DNA from: Rhodococcus yananensis
Lineage (GTDB): Bacteria > Actinomycetota > Actinomycetes > Mycobacteriales > Mycobacteriaceae
Direction of reading: 5' to 3'
DNA: 64,000 nucleotides
Assembly: GCF_020515525.1 (NCBI RefSeq)
Contig: NZ_JAIYEP010000009.1
Location: 1-64,000 of the forward strand
Of this stretch, positions 52,334-61,657 are shown piece by piece. Under the pieces are notes generated by a model. That model saw only the letters and a list, made by a program, of their open reading frames with translations. It ran no database searches and had not been told where the DNA came from. Made by a program: the position numbers and the translations under genes. The stretch's first letter is position 1. Each line of letters begins with the position of its first letter.

Positions 52334-53569
52334 GTGACCGACACGTCGACCCGCCCGCAGCCCGGCGCTCTCACCGGCGCCGGGCTGCGGCGGGTGCTGG
52401 CGGTGCTGTGCCTGACCGAGATCACCAGCTGGGGCATCCTGTACTACGCGTTCCCGGTCCTGTCGGTCTCGATCTCCGCCGATACCGGCTGGTCGCCCAC
52501 GTCGATCACCGCGGCGTTCTCGCTCGGTCAGCTCGCCACCGCGCTCGCGGGTATCCCGGTCGGGCGCATCCTCGACCGGGTCGGACCGCGCACGATCATG
52601 ACCGCCGGCTCGGTCCTCGCCGTCCCCGCGCTGGTCCTGATCGCGCTCGCCCCCACGCTGCCGGTGTTCTACGCCGGGTGGCTGCTGGCCGGCACCGCGA
52701 TGGGCGCGGTGCTCTACCCACCGGCGTTCGCCGCGCTGACCCGCTGGTACGGCGACCGCTCCGTGCACGCCCTGATGATCCTGACCCTCGCCGCGGGCCT
52801 GGCCAGCACCATCTTCGCCCCGTTGACCTCCGCAGTGGATCAGCAGTCGGACTGGCGCACCACCTACCTGATCCTCGCGGCGATCCTCGCCGCGATCACC
52901 ATCCCCGGACACTGGTGGGGACTATGCGGATCCTGGCCCGCCGCGACCCCACCGGCGAACGGCGCGGCCCTGGGGCACCGGGAGATCGCCCGCAGCCCCG
53001 CGTTCCTCGCACTGGTGGGCGCGTTGGCTCTCGGTGCGTTCACCGCCTTCGCCGGGGTCTTCAATCTGGTGCCGTTGCTGCTCGAACAGGGCTTCTCCCC
53101 GTCGGTGGCGGCGGTGACGCTCGGGCTCGGCGGCGCCGGACAGGTCCTCGGCCGCCTCGGCTATCCGACCCTGGTCGCCCGTACCAGCGTCCGCAGCCGC
53201 ATCGTGGTGATCCTGGCCGGCACCGCGGCAACCACCGCGCTGCTCGGGGCGGTGACCACGGCCGCGGCGTTGATCGGCGCGGCGATCGGCGCGGGACTGG
53301 TGCGCGGATTGTTCACCTTGATCCAGGCCACCGCCATCACCGACCGGTGGGGCTCGACCCACTACGGGCGCCTCGGCGGGCTGATGTCCGCCCCGATCGT
53401 CCTGGTCATGGCGTTGGCGCCGTGGGCGGGAACCGCCCTGGCCGGCGCGACCGGCAGCTACGCCACCGCCTACCTCGTGCTCGCGGTCGTCGCCGCGCTC
53501 GCCGCACTCCTGGCGATCGCGTCCGTGCCGCGGCTGACCCCCACCGACACTGTCGAAGGAACACCATGA
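52334..53569 (+). CDS. MFS transporter of the ArsR-GNAT operon (island 2)
   Basis: A 411-residue major facilitator, homologous throughout to 17355-18572 (CLTEITSWGILYYAFPVLSV near the start; GRILDRVGPRTIMTAGS loop). About 12 hydrophobic helices. GTG 52334 begins 5 bp after the flavoprotein stop, and the end overlaps the next gene by ATGA. It likely exports a product of the neighbouring enzymes. Confidence 0.85.
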   Translation: MTDTSTRPQPGALTGAGLRRVLAVLCLTEITSWGILYYAFPVLSVSISADTGWSPTSITAAFSLGQLATALAGIPVGRILDRVGPRTIMTAGSVLAVPALVLIALAPTLPVFYAGWLLAGTAMGAVLYPPAFAALTRWYGDRSVHALMILTLAAGLASTIFAPLTSAVDQQSDWRTTYLILAAILAAITIPGHWWGLCGSWPAATPPANGAALGHREIARSPAFLALVGALALGAFTAFAGVFNLVPLLLEQGFSPSVAAVTLGLGGAGQVLGRLGYPTLVARTSVRSRIVVILAGTAATTALLGAVTTAAALIGAAIGAGLVRGLFTLIQATAITDRWGSTHYGRLGGLMSAPIVLVMALAPWAGTALAGATGSYATAYLVLAVVAALAALLAIASVPRLTPTDTVEGTP

Positions 53570-54642
53570 CCGACTATGACGCTCTCGTCGTCGGCGGTGG
53601 CCAGTCCGGCCTCGCCGCCGCCTACGCTCTGTCTGCTCGCGGCCTGCGCACCGGGCTGCTCGAAGCCGGCGACGAGCCGGTCGGGGCCTGGCCGCACTAC
53701 TACGACAGCCTGACCCTGTTCTCCCCGGCGAAATACAGTGCCCTGCCCGGCCTGGCGTTTCCGGGCGCCCCGGACCGCTATCCGCGGCGCGACGAGGTGA
53801 TCGAGTATCTGCGCCGCTACGCCGCCGGACTCGACGTCGACATTGTGACCGGCTCCCGCGTCGAGACCGTCACCTGCGAGCGGGGCGTCTACACCGCCCA
53901 CACCGCTGTCGGCGGCAGTGTCACCGCGCCGATTCTGATCGCGGCCACCGGCTATCTCGGGTCCCCGAATATCCCACCGCTGCCGGGGCTGGACACGTTC
54001 GGCGGCACGGTGCTGCACACCGGCGACTACCGCGACCCCGCTGCACTCACGGGCCAGAACGTGGTGGTGGTCGGTGCCGGTAACTCGGCGGTGCAGATCG
54101 CCACCGAACTCGCCGAGGTCGCTACTGTGACTCTGGCCAGCCGCCGACCGCCGAAGTTCCTGCCGCAGCGGATCTTCGGCCGTGATGTGCACTTCTGGCT
54201 CACGGTCACCGGAGTCGACCGCGCCCCCTTGGGGCCGTGGCTGCCTGCGTCGCCGACCCAGCAGGTCCTCGATACCGGCCGCTACCGGCGTGCCCTGGCC
54301 AGCGGCAACCCGCAGCCGCGGCCGCTGTTCACCGGCCTCGACGACCGCCGGGTGTTCTGGCCCGACGGCGCCGCCACCACCGCCGACACCGTGCTGTTGG
54401 GTACCGGTTATCGCCCGCACCTGCCCTATCTGACCGGTCTCGGCGCTCTCGACGAGACGGGCCGGCCCCGGCACCGGCAGGGTCTCTCCACCACTCATCT
54501 GGGGCTGGGGTATGTCGGTCTCGAATGGCAGCGCAGCCTGTCGTCGGCGTCGCTGCGGGGTGTCGGCCGCGACGCCGGCCGGGTCGCCGATCGTGTGGTC
54601 GCCGCCGCCCGGTCCCGCCGCGCACTGCCTATCCGTCCCTGA
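53566..54642 (+). CDS. ArsO-like flavin monooxygenase (island 2)
   Basis: A 358-residue homologue of 18591-19646 with VVGGGQSGLAAAYAL and VVVVGAGNSAVQIATELA, plus WPHYYDSLTLFSPAKYSALPG. It overlaps the MFS gene by 4 bp, so translation is coupled. It ends island 2. The C-terminal QRSLSSASLRGVGRDAG is almost identical in both islands. Confidence 0.8.
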   Translation: MTDYDALVVGGGQSGLAAAYALSARGLRTGLLEAGDEPVGAWPHYYDSLTLFSPAKYSALPGLAFPGAPDRYPRRDEVIEYLRRYAAGLDVDIVTGSRVETVTCERGVYTAHTAVGGSVTAPILIAATGYLGSPNIPPLPGLDTFGGTVLHTGDYRDPAALTGQNVVVVGAGNSAVQIATELAEVATVTLASRRPPKFLPQRIFGRDVHFWLTVTGVDRAPLGPWLPASPTQQVLDTGRYRRALASGNPQPRPLFTGLDDRRVFWPDGAATTADTVLLGTGYRPHLPYLTGLGALDETGRPRHRQGLSTTHLGLGYVGLEWQRSLSSASLRGVGRDAGRVADRVVAAARSRRALPIRP

Positions 54643-54812
54643 CCGGCGCTGCGTCCATAGATGTTCACGGAAACGGTGACACCATGGACGGCACACCGCC
54701 CGTCCCCTCGGGGGCGGGTTTACCTATCTCTCGTGCGATCCGTCGCCGATTCGAGACGGTGGGCGGCATGTCTGCCGCCGCATGCCCGCATCCGCGTTTA
54801 CCATCTGTCTCA

Positions 54813-55052
54813 ATGAGAACCCGCGTCGTCGAACGGGTTCCGGCCGACACGACCGCGGGAGCGGCGCTGATGGACATGGACGAACAGTTGCACCAGCTGG
54901 CGTGGCAACTCCAGCACAACGGACACGACTGGAGTGAAGTCGCCGCCGAGCTCGGCTGCGACGAAACCGTCGCCCGGGCCATGGCCGACCGATACCTCGC
55001 CGACTCCGAGACTCGAGCACAGAAGGACCAATTCTCGCTGTTCGATCTCTGA
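54813..55052 (+). CDS. Small hypothetical protein
   Basis: A frame of 79 residues whose second half looks structured: QLAWQLQHNGHDWSEVAAEL, then CDETVARAMADRYLADSE, a possible small helix-turn-helix, ending QFSLFDL. An internal ATG near 54870 gives a shorter form. There is no ribosome site I would insist on, and no family recognised. Confidence 0.4.
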   Translation: MRTRVVERVPADTTAGAALMDMDEQLHQLAWQLQHNGHDWSEVAAELGCDETVARAMADRYLADSETRAQKDQFSLFDL

Positions 55053-55295
55053 GCGGCGCACGTCATCCCGCGCTGCTGCTGTTACGCCAGCCGTCCGGCG
55101 GTCACGACACGGCGATCCGCGCCGCGCCACTGCGGCAGGTACGTCCGACGTGGCATCCGAGGGTCGACGGGGGCGCTATATCGATTCGCGACATGAGACT
55201 GAATTCGGCCGGCAGTTGTGGAGGCCGCCCGGGAGGGGGAAGTCTGGTATCGACGGCCATCGAGTGCCGTCGGCTCCCTGGACAGGTGGTGGATC

Positions 55296-55835
55296 ATGGG
55301 CCATTCCGAGCGGGTGGACAGGGCCGCTATCGCCGGCGAGCTCGAACGCACCCGTGTGCATCTGCACCGGCTCCTCGCCGACGCTTCCGACACCTCGTTG
55401 CGGAGTCGATCGGCGGGGACGCGGTGGACCAACGAGCAACTGTTGTTCCACATGGTCTTCGGGTACATGGTGGTGGCGGCGCTGCTGCCCTTGGTGCGGA
55501 TGGTCAGCCGGCTGCCCGCCGGAGTGGAGCGTCGATTCGCCCAGGTCCTCGATGCCGGTACGCGGCCTTTTGACGTGGTGAATTACTACGGTTCATGCGC
55601 TGCAGCCCTGGTGTTTGACCGGAACCGGATGGGCACGAAAGCCGACCGGGTCATCGGTGCGCTGAGCCGCCGACTGCAACGCGAATCGGAGCAGGCGTTG
55701 GGACGGGGAATGTTCTTCCCGGTGCGCTGGGACCCGTTCTTCACCGATTACATGACCATTGGTGAGCTGTACCGATATCCCGTCAGACATTTCGATTTCC
55801 ACGAACGACAGCTCACTCTCGATCGTCCGCATTGA
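55296..55835 (+). CDS. DinB-superfamily-like protein
   Basis: A 179-residue mostly helical protein. It has RAAIAGELERTRVHLHRLLA at the start, then RWTNEQLLFHMVFGYMVVAA with a His suited to the DinB/YfiT metal triad, and FDFHERQL at the C-terminus giving two more histidine positions. This suggests a metal-dependent thiol transferase or hydrolase of the DinB fold; in actinobacteria some use mycothiol. It is the last cargo gene before the right transposon end. 55053-55295 before it holds no supported gene. Confidence 0.65.
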   Translation: MGHSERVDRAAIAGELERTRVHLHRLLADASDTSLRSRSAGTRWTNEQLLFHMVFGYMVVAALLPLVRMVSRLPAGVERRFAQVLDAGTRPFDVVNYYGSCAAALVFDRNRMGTKADRVIGALSRRLQRESEQALGRGMFFPVRWDPFFTDYMTIGELYRYPVRHFDFHERQLTLDRPH

Positions 55836-55950
55836 GTCAGAACTCAGGCTTCGAGGCAGCAGACTCTTCGATTCGGTTCTCGCGGCTTGGGCACAGGACC
55901 GAAACATCGTCCGGGATGCCTGAGGATTCCGACAAGATCGTGAGAATCCC

Positions 55951-56020
55951 TGACTGACACGAAATTGGAAAGCCGCAGGCCCGTGCGCCGCACTACTGAC
56001 ACCTCCGGCGGGAACCTACA
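55951..56020 (-). repeat. Tn7-like right end
   Basis: Read inward from 56020, the end starts TGTAGGTTC and has GTGTCAGT at position 19. An inner copy of the left-end motif, CTTTCCAATTTCGTGTCAGT (55972-55953 read inward), follows. Only one inner copy is evident against two at the left, the asymmetry expected of Tn7-type ends. Confidence 0.75.
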
Positions 56021-56025
56021 CTCAG
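56021..56025. repeat. Right target-site duplication CTCAG
   Basis: Identical to 26646-26650 and directly abutting the ACA terminus. Confidence 0.85.
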
Positions 56026-56026
56026 C

Positions 56027-56137
56027 TGTAGGTTCTACGATTCGGTGTCGTTTTCCTGAGAGGCCGCACGAAATTGCCAGCAGTTCGACCTGGCGAAACG
56101 TCACTCAATGTCAGCAGCAGGCCGCACGGAATGTCAG
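56027..56137 (+). repeat. End of a second, closely related Tn7-like element
   Basis: TGTAGGTTCTACGATTCGGT and the following GTCG match the left end at 26651 at most positions. From 56056 to 56137 it carries GCCGCACG-A-TGTCAG-type repeats and is about 90% identical (74 of 82) to 61568-61649. The partner end is not found in the window. A single C separates it from the CTCAG duplication of the 29-kb element. Confidence 0.65.
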
Positions 56138-56257
56138 CAGCGTCCGGGGCAGGGGTCGGTGGTTGAGCTGGGGAGATGTCGAACGTATATGTCGTCGGTT
56201 GGTGACATCTCCATGCTGCTTACCCGCTGACATTCTTGCGCGGCTTCTCAGCCGACG

Positions 56258-56503
56258 ATGACGGAGCAGGGGGCCCGCGATCTGCTCGACCGGGTCAAGG
56301 CATGGCGGCATCCGGCGGCTGTCTATGAGCTCGACAACCATCTTGCCGACCATCCGGACGCGTTCGTGGCGCCCTCGCAGCACTGCCCTCGCTCACTGCC
56401 GACACTGCTGCGACTGCTCGATGCCGAAGGTTTCGCAGACGCGGTGGTACTGCTCGGTTGCGCGCACTGCGGTCGCGTGGGCCTCGCGGGCAGCGCCGAG
56501 GGT
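56258..56503 (+). pseudogene. Truncated zinc-ribbon protein of recombinase-associated type
   Basis: The first 82 residues from ATG 56258 look genuine: ARDLLDRVKAWRHPAAVYEL, then DAFVAPSQHCPRSLPTLLRL and LLGCAHCGRVGLAG. These resemble large cysteine-rich proteins found beside integrases on actinobacterial plasmids. After residue 82 the frame loses all cysteines and becomes Gly/Ala-rich, so the gene is broken. Confidence 0.45.
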
Positions 56504-57526
56504 GCCGGAGGCGGCGGTGCGCAGGGCCGCTGCGGCTGGTCGCAGGTCGGTGGGCGAGTGCGTGCGACCCGAATCCTGCCCCAACGACAGCGGACAGTAC
56601 CCAGGCATGAGTGCTCTCCCACTGGACCGGGACCTCGTCCCGCGGGGAGTTCCGGTGACCGGGCGGTCAGAATCTGGTCGCCGTCGGCGGCCACCGGATT
56701 CAGCGCCCTCGAAGTTGGTCTGCCGACTATCCGGAGACGGCGATGTCACCGGAGGCACGAGAACCCGAATCTCCTTCCTCCGAAGCTCTGTCGTCCCCAT
56801 TCGGCGAAAGTGTTCCCCGCACCCTGAGCGAGGGCTTTCTCAATCCGGCAGGGTCAGGCTGGTGCACTGTCTCGGGTTTGATGCCGCCTGTAGAGTTGCC
56901 GCTACTTCGTGAGAGTTGCGGTGGTCTCCAAACCAGGCAGGCGGGGCGACGTGGATGTCCACTGTGCCGAACGGATCAAATGAGTGATCCAAGCTCTGTG
57001 AACAGCCGAACTGCAGCTTCTCTGCAGCACGCCGGTTGGGAAACCCTGATTCTCGCGAATATCGCCCGCTGAAGTGACCGATCCCTCGATGATGGGTAGG
57101 GCCGAAGTGCATCCCTGACCAGGGAGGGACCGCGTATGGGTTCGCGAACGTGCTCAGCGGGTGAGCGGTCATGGCTCGCCCTCCGAGGCTGGGTGCATTC
57201 GTGACCTCGCGATGGTGGCTCCGCGTCGCCGGTGCCGACGCGCCGATGCTGCGGGAACGGCGCACGCACGGTGGGGGTACCCGGATCCGCGACCGTGGGT
57301 TCAGGTGCGGTGGCCACGGTCGTCAGCGCGGCAGCACCGCATCCCGGTGCCAGCGTCCTCGTGCACGGTCGGCGGGCACCTCGAGCCACGATCCGGTGCG
57401 GGTCCGGGACCGGCGGGGTGTCGTCCGGTCACTTACACAGGGATGCCGCTGGGCGGCAATGCATCGCGGGTTCGGTCACCGTTTGCCCCACCAGCACTCC
57501 ACTCGATGAAAGGGATGTGTCGCACC
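56504..57526 (+). other. About 1 kb without a supported gene
   Basis: Several overlapping frames exist, but none shows family motifs, consistent codon bias or a ribosome site. The last part is the leader of the sulfatase gene, and the frame of that gene is open upstream to 57161 without recognisable protein features. Confidence 0.4.
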
Positions 57527-59881
57527 ATGACGAAAAGACGTGAGGTCCTTCCGATTCCCGACAGGCAGCACCTCGGACTGATCACCTACGATGCGAAGGA
57601 CCCGGACACGGCCTTCCCACCCATCGAACCGCTGCTGCCGCCCGAGGACGCACCGAATATCCTGGTGGTCCTCCTCGACGACGTGGGTTTCGGGGCCAGC
57701 AGCGCCTTCGGCGGTCCGGTGCACAACCCGACCGCGGAGCGTCTGCAGCGCGACGGTCTCACGTACAACCGGTTCCACACCACCGCCCTATGCGCACCGA
57801 CCCGCGCCGCGCTGCTCAGCGGCCGCAACCACCACTCGGTGGGAATGGGCATGATCACCGAGACCGCCACCTCGGCACCCGGGTCCTCGGGACTTCGACC
57901 GAACACCAAGGCACCGTTGGCCATGACCTTGAAACTCAACGGCTACTCGACCGCCCAGTTCGGCAAGTGCCACGAGGTTCCGCCGTGGCAGACCTCTCCC
58001 GTCGGGCCGTTCGACGCCTGGCCCACCGGCGGCGGCGGCTTCGAACACTTCTACGGCTTCATCGGCGGCGAGAACAACCAGTACTACCCCGCGCTCTACG
58101 ACGGTTTCGTCCCAGTCGAGCCGGAGAAAAGTCCGGAGGACGGCTACCACCTCACCGAGGACCTCGCCGATCACGCGATCGACTGGATTCGCACCCAGAA
58201 ATCACTCGCCCCGGACAAGCCGTTCTTCGCCTATTTCGCTCCCGGCGCGACACACGCTCCGCATCATGTTCCCCCGGAGTGGGCGGACAAGTACGCCGGC
58301 CGGTTCGTCAACGGCTGGGATGCGCAGCGCCAGTCGATTCTCGCGGAGCAGAAGCAGCGCGGTGTCGTACCCCCGAACACGGAACTGACTGCACGGCCGG
58401 ATGCGATCCCGGCATGGGACGAGATGGACGAGGCACTCAGACCGGTCCTCGAACGCCAGATGGAGGTCTACGCCGGCTTCCTCGAGCACACCGATTTCCA
58501 CATCGGTCGCGTGGTCGACGCGATCGAGTCTCTCGGCGCCCTCGACAACACCCTCGTCTACTACATCATCGGCGACAACGGCGCCTCCGCCGAAGGAACC
58601 GTCAACGGGGCATTCAACGAGATGGCGAACTTCAACGGACTCGCCGCGATCGAAACTCCCGAGTTCATGGCAGCGATGAAAGACAAACTCGGAACATCGG
58701 AGGCCTACAACCACTATTCGGTGGGGTGGGCGTGGGCGATGTGCGCGCCGTTCCAGTGGACCAAGCAGGTCGCGTCGCATTGGGGAGGCACACGCAACGG
58801 CACGATCGTCCACTGGCCCGCCGGAATTCGCAGCAAGGGTGAGGTGCGTTCGCAGTTCACCCATGTCATCGATGTGGCGGCGACTGTGCTCGAGGCGGCC
58901 GGGTTGCCGGAGCCGACTTTCGTCAACGGAGTGCAGCAATCCCCGCTCGAAGGCCCCAGCATGATGTACACCTTCGACGATCCCGACGCGCCGGAGCGGC
59001 ACGACCTGCAGTATTTCGAGATGGCGGGCAACCGTGGGATCTACTACAAGGGCTGGAGCGCGGTCACCCGGCACAGCACACCGTGGCTGCCGAACGAAGA
59101 GCTTCCGGCACTCGACGACGATGTCTGGGAACTCTACGACGGCACCACCGACTGGTCGCAGTCCCACGATCTCGCAGCCGAGAAACCCGAACTGCTGGCG
59201 TCGCTACAACGTCTGTGGTTGATCGAGGCCGTGAAATACAACGTGCTCCCCATCGACGACCGCAGATTCGAACGACTCAATCCGACCATCGCAGGCAGGC
59301 CCCAATTGGTGACGGGCAGCAGGCAGGTGCTCTTTCCCGGGATGAAGCGGCTCAGCGAGCACAGCGTGATCGATATCAAGAACCGGTCGTTCTCCGTGAC
59401 CGCCGCGATCGAGGCCCCGAAGCAGGGCCGCACCAACGGGGTGGTGATCGCGCAGGGTGGACGTTTCGGCGGCTGGGCTCTCTATGTGCGCGAAGGCTAC
59501 GCGAAATTCGTCTACAACCTGCTCGGCATGCAGGAATTTATCGTCGCCGCAACTGAAGAACTCCCGGAAGGCGCACACCAGATCCGCGCACACGTCGCCT
59601 ATGACGGCGGTGGACTCGCGAAGGGCGCAGACGTCACCGTCTACATCGACGGGCGCAGCGTCGGCACCGGCCGCATCGACAGGACCCAACCGATGATTTT
59701 CTCCGCGGACGAGACCACCGACATAGGAGACGATTTCGGTATGCCGGTGAGCCACGACTACGCCGGCTCGAGCAAATTCAATGGCCGCATCGAGGTGGTG
59801 CAGATCGATGTAGGGGACGACGATCATTCCCATCTCATCGACCCGGCAGACATTGTCCGGGTCGCGACCTCGCGTCAATAG
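57527..59881 (+). CDS. Arylsulfatase (type I, formylglycine-dependent)
   Basis: A 784-residue alkaline-phosphatase-superfamily sulfatase. The metal-binding start is ILVVLLDDVGFGASS and the active-site signature is C-x-P-x-R at C89 (TTALCAPTRAALLSGR), where Cys is converted to formylglycine by a separate maturase not in this window. A second family motif is HYSVGWAWAMCAPFQWTKQV. The C-terminal 200 residues form a beta-rich domain. The length suits large actinobacterial arylsulfatases. There is no signal peptide with ATG 57527; ATG 57515 or 57506 are possible. It hydrolyses sulfate esters, perhaps for sulfur scavenging. Confidence 0.9.
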   Translation: MTKRREVLPIPDRQHLGLITYDAKDPDTAFPPIEPLLPPEDAPNILVVLLDDVGFGASSAFGGPVHNPTAERLQRDGLTYNRFHTTALCAPTRAALLSGRNHHSVGMGMITETATSAPGSSGLRPNTKAPLAMTLKLNGYSTAQFGKCHEVPPWQTSPVGPFDAWPTGGGGFEHFYGFIGGENNQYYPALYDGFVPVEPEKSPEDGYHLTEDLADHAIDWIRTQKSLAPDKPFFAYFAPGATHAPHHVPPEWADKYAGRFVNGWDAQRQSILAEQKQRGVVPPNTELTARPDAIPAWDEMDEALRPVLERQMEVYAGFLEHTDFHIGRVVDAIESLGALDNTLVYYIIGDNGASAEGTVNGAFNEMANFNGLAAIETPEFMAAMKDKLGTSEAYNHYSVGWAWAMCAPFQWTKQVASHWGGTRNGTIVHWPAGIRSKGEVRSQFTHVIDVAATVLEAAGLPEPTFVNGVQQSPLEGPSMMYTFDDPDAPERHDLQYFEMAGNRGIYYKGWSAVTRHSTPWLPNEELPALDDDVWELYDGTTDWSQSHDLAAEKPELLASLQRLWLIEAVKYNVLPIDDRRFERLNPTIAGRPQLVTGSRQVLFPGMKRLSEHSVIDIKNRSFSVTAAIEAPKQGRTNGVVIAQGGRFGGWALYVREGYAKFVYNLLGMQEFIVAATEELPEGAHQIRAHVAYDGGGLAKGADVTVYIDGRSVGTGRIDRTQPMIFSADETTDIGDDFGMPVSHDYAGSSKFNGRIEVVQIDVGDDDHSHLIDPADIVRVATSRQ

Positions 59882-60213
59882 TGTGAAACGACCGAACAAG
59901 AACTGACACCGAGGGGCCGAACTCGGCGACCGACGGTCGCCGATGTCTTGGCGATGCGATTGACGCGGACCCGAGCGAGGTGGACTCGGACGGGAATTTG
60001 TATCCTGGCCGATGGCACACTCCGCTCGACCTGTCGTGTGCGACAGGCTCGGTGACCGCGCCGATCTGCAGATCACTCATCGTGCCCGCTGCTGCAGGCA
60101 TACGTGGGTCCCTCACCCAACGAACGCTGAGCGGCCCGGTGCTTCATGAACCCTGGGAAGACCCGCACAGGCACGATCGCGGCTTCCCACCGACGTAGAA
60201 GGGGCCGATCCAC
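59882..60213. other. Gene-free gap between sulfatase and DUF389 gene
   Basis: I see no convincing gene here. AGAAGGGG just before 60214 could serve as the ribosome site of the next gene. Confidence 0.4.
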
Positions 60214-61164
60214 ATGCTGGTTCCCGAGTCCCAGCGGCGCACCTCGACTGAACTCGACGAGCGCCTGGACTTGACGGCGGGAGACAGGGACGCCAAACGG
60301 TCCGCGTTCTGGATCATGCTGGCGCTGTCGGGGGTGATTTCGGTCGCCGGCGTGGCCGGCGACTCCACCGCGACGGTGATCGGAGCGATGATCGTCGCCC
60401 CTTTGTCGACACCGATTCTCGGCGTGGGGTTGGGAATCGCGACAGGACGAGTGGGCTTGATCGGACACAGTCTCGCGGTTGTGGCCCTCGGTGTCGTGCT
60501 TGTGGTTGCCACGGGTCTGGTGTTCGCCCAGTTGCTTCCCAATCCCACCGATGTGTTGACCAACTCCCAGGTCCTCGGCCGGACCTCACCTGACTTATCC
60601 GACCTCGCTGCTGCGCTGGCGACAGGTCTGGTCGGTGCGGTCGCGGTGACGCGGCGCGATGTCGGTGACGTCCTACCCGGCGTCGCCATCGCAATCTCGC
60701 TTGTTCCTCCGCTCGCTGTGGTGGGCGTATGCCTGGGCTCTGGTGCGCCAGCATTGGCGCTGGGAGCGTTTGTCTTGTTCTTGTCGAATGTTCTCGCTCT
60801 CGTCATCACCGTGACGGTCGTGCTCGTCGTAGTCGGCTACGGAAGGAATGTCACCCGACGACGCAGCGTGTACGTCACGCTGGCGACAGTGTTGCTGATT
60901 GTCACGGTTCCGATGGTGCTCAATACGCTGTCCTCGCTGTGGGCACAACAGATCTCTCGAGCAGGCCAACGCTGGCTCGCGGATGTCCCGGGTGCCTACG
61001 TGACCGACGTCGCCTGGCATGGAACGACTGTTACTGTCACTGTGCTCGGTCCGATCGACCTTCCGCCGATCGATGAGCTGCACTCTGCTGTCGATGCCAT
61101 CATCCCGTGGGACCCCGATCTTCAGGTCGTGCACACAGTGGGGTCGCGCATCGATACCGGATAG
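60214..61164 (+). CDS. DUF389 membrane protein
   Basis: A 316-residue integral membrane protein with about seven hydrophobic segments. It has the family core DSTATVIGAMIVAPLSTPIL, then a helix with GLVGAVAVTRRDVGDVLPGVAIAISLVPPLAVVG. A cytoplasmic C-terminal domain of about 90 residues follows (TVTVLGPIDLPPIDELHSAV). Function of the family is unknown; transport has been suggested. AGAAGGGG precedes ATG 60214. Confidence 0.85.
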   Translation: MLVPESQRRTSTELDERLDLTAGDRDAKRSAFWIMLALSGVISVAGVAGDSTATVIGAMIVAPLSTPILGVGLGIATGRVGLIGHSLAVVALGVVLVVATGLVFAQLLPNPTDVLTNSQVLGRTSPDLSDLAAALATGLVGAVAVTRRDVGDVLPGVAIAISLVPPLAVVGVCLGSGAPALALGAFVLFLSNVLALVITVTVVLVVVGYGRNVTRRRSVYVTLATVLLIVTVPMVLNTLSSLWAQQISRAGQRWLADVPGAYVTDVAWHGTTVTVTVLGPIDLPPIDELHSAVDAIIPWDPDLQVVHTVGSRIDTG

Positions 61165-61530
61165 TCTCGTAGGGGCGACGATGGCATCCGTGATGCGAAG
61201 ACCCGATCACGCGGGGCAACTGGTGCCGATACGGGGATGCCGGGCCGGCGACGCTGTCCGGTTCGGTCACAGTGCTCGGTGAGCGCCGCGTCAGGCTCCG
61301 ACCAGTGATCCTGTATTGACGGCGGGCCGTCATGTCGCCGGTGTAGGTGTGGAGGCAACAGGGATTTAGCAGCAAGTCCTGCAGGAATGCCTCGAGAATC
61401 GACCTCTCACATTCACCATCACGTCATCCCGACCTACATGACCGCTGATGCGTGCCGAGACAGCCGCCCCCGTCGAGGGTGGGAGTGCGATGGTCCTCTC
61501 TGTCCTCTCGGCCCACGTTCGATCGTTTCT

Positions 61531-61649
61531 TGTGGGGATGTCAATTGTTCGTCACCCCCTGGAGATGCTGAGAGGCCGCACGAACTTGTCAGCGGGTCGA
61601 CCTGGCGATACGTCACTCGATGTCAGCGGCAGACCGCACGGAATGTCAG
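61531..61649 (-). repeat. Transposon end adjoining the minus-strand tni-like module
   Basis: TGTGGGGATGTCA at 61531 resembles a TGT terminus. 61568-61649 shares an 82-bp block with 56056-56137 (74 of 82 identical) containing two CCGCACG-A-TGTCAG motifs. It stands directly after the last gene of the module on its right, as expected for the transposase-gene-side end. 61165-61530 upstream holds no supported gene. Confidence 0.55.
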
Positions 61650-61657
61650 TAGGCGCC

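Larger units (their letters stand above)
26651..56020 (+). mobile_element. Complete Tn7-like transposon, 29,370 bp, with 5-bp target duplication
   Basis: The left end starts TGTAGGTTC at 26651 and the right end finishes GAACCTACA at 56020; read inward, 20 of the first 26 bases agree (TGTAGGTTC and GTGTCAGT are exact). CTCAG stands at 26646-26650 and again at 56021-56025, a perfect 5-bp duplication as made by Tn7. Inside the left end lie tnsA, tnsB, tnsC and tniQ in canonical order. Repeated inner motifs occur at both ends. Cargo is cadmium, arsenic and copper resistance. The order, ends and duplication are read directly; mobility today is uncertain because tniQ appears frameshifted. Confidence 0.9.

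Noticed and set aside
56743-57072. 109-residue frame as a gene
   Set aside because: No motif, no ribosome site, atypical composition; overlaps decayed sequence.
57161-57526. Longer N-terminus for the sulfatase
   Set aside because: The added 122 residues are Arg/Gly/Pro-rich with no signal peptide or family similarity.
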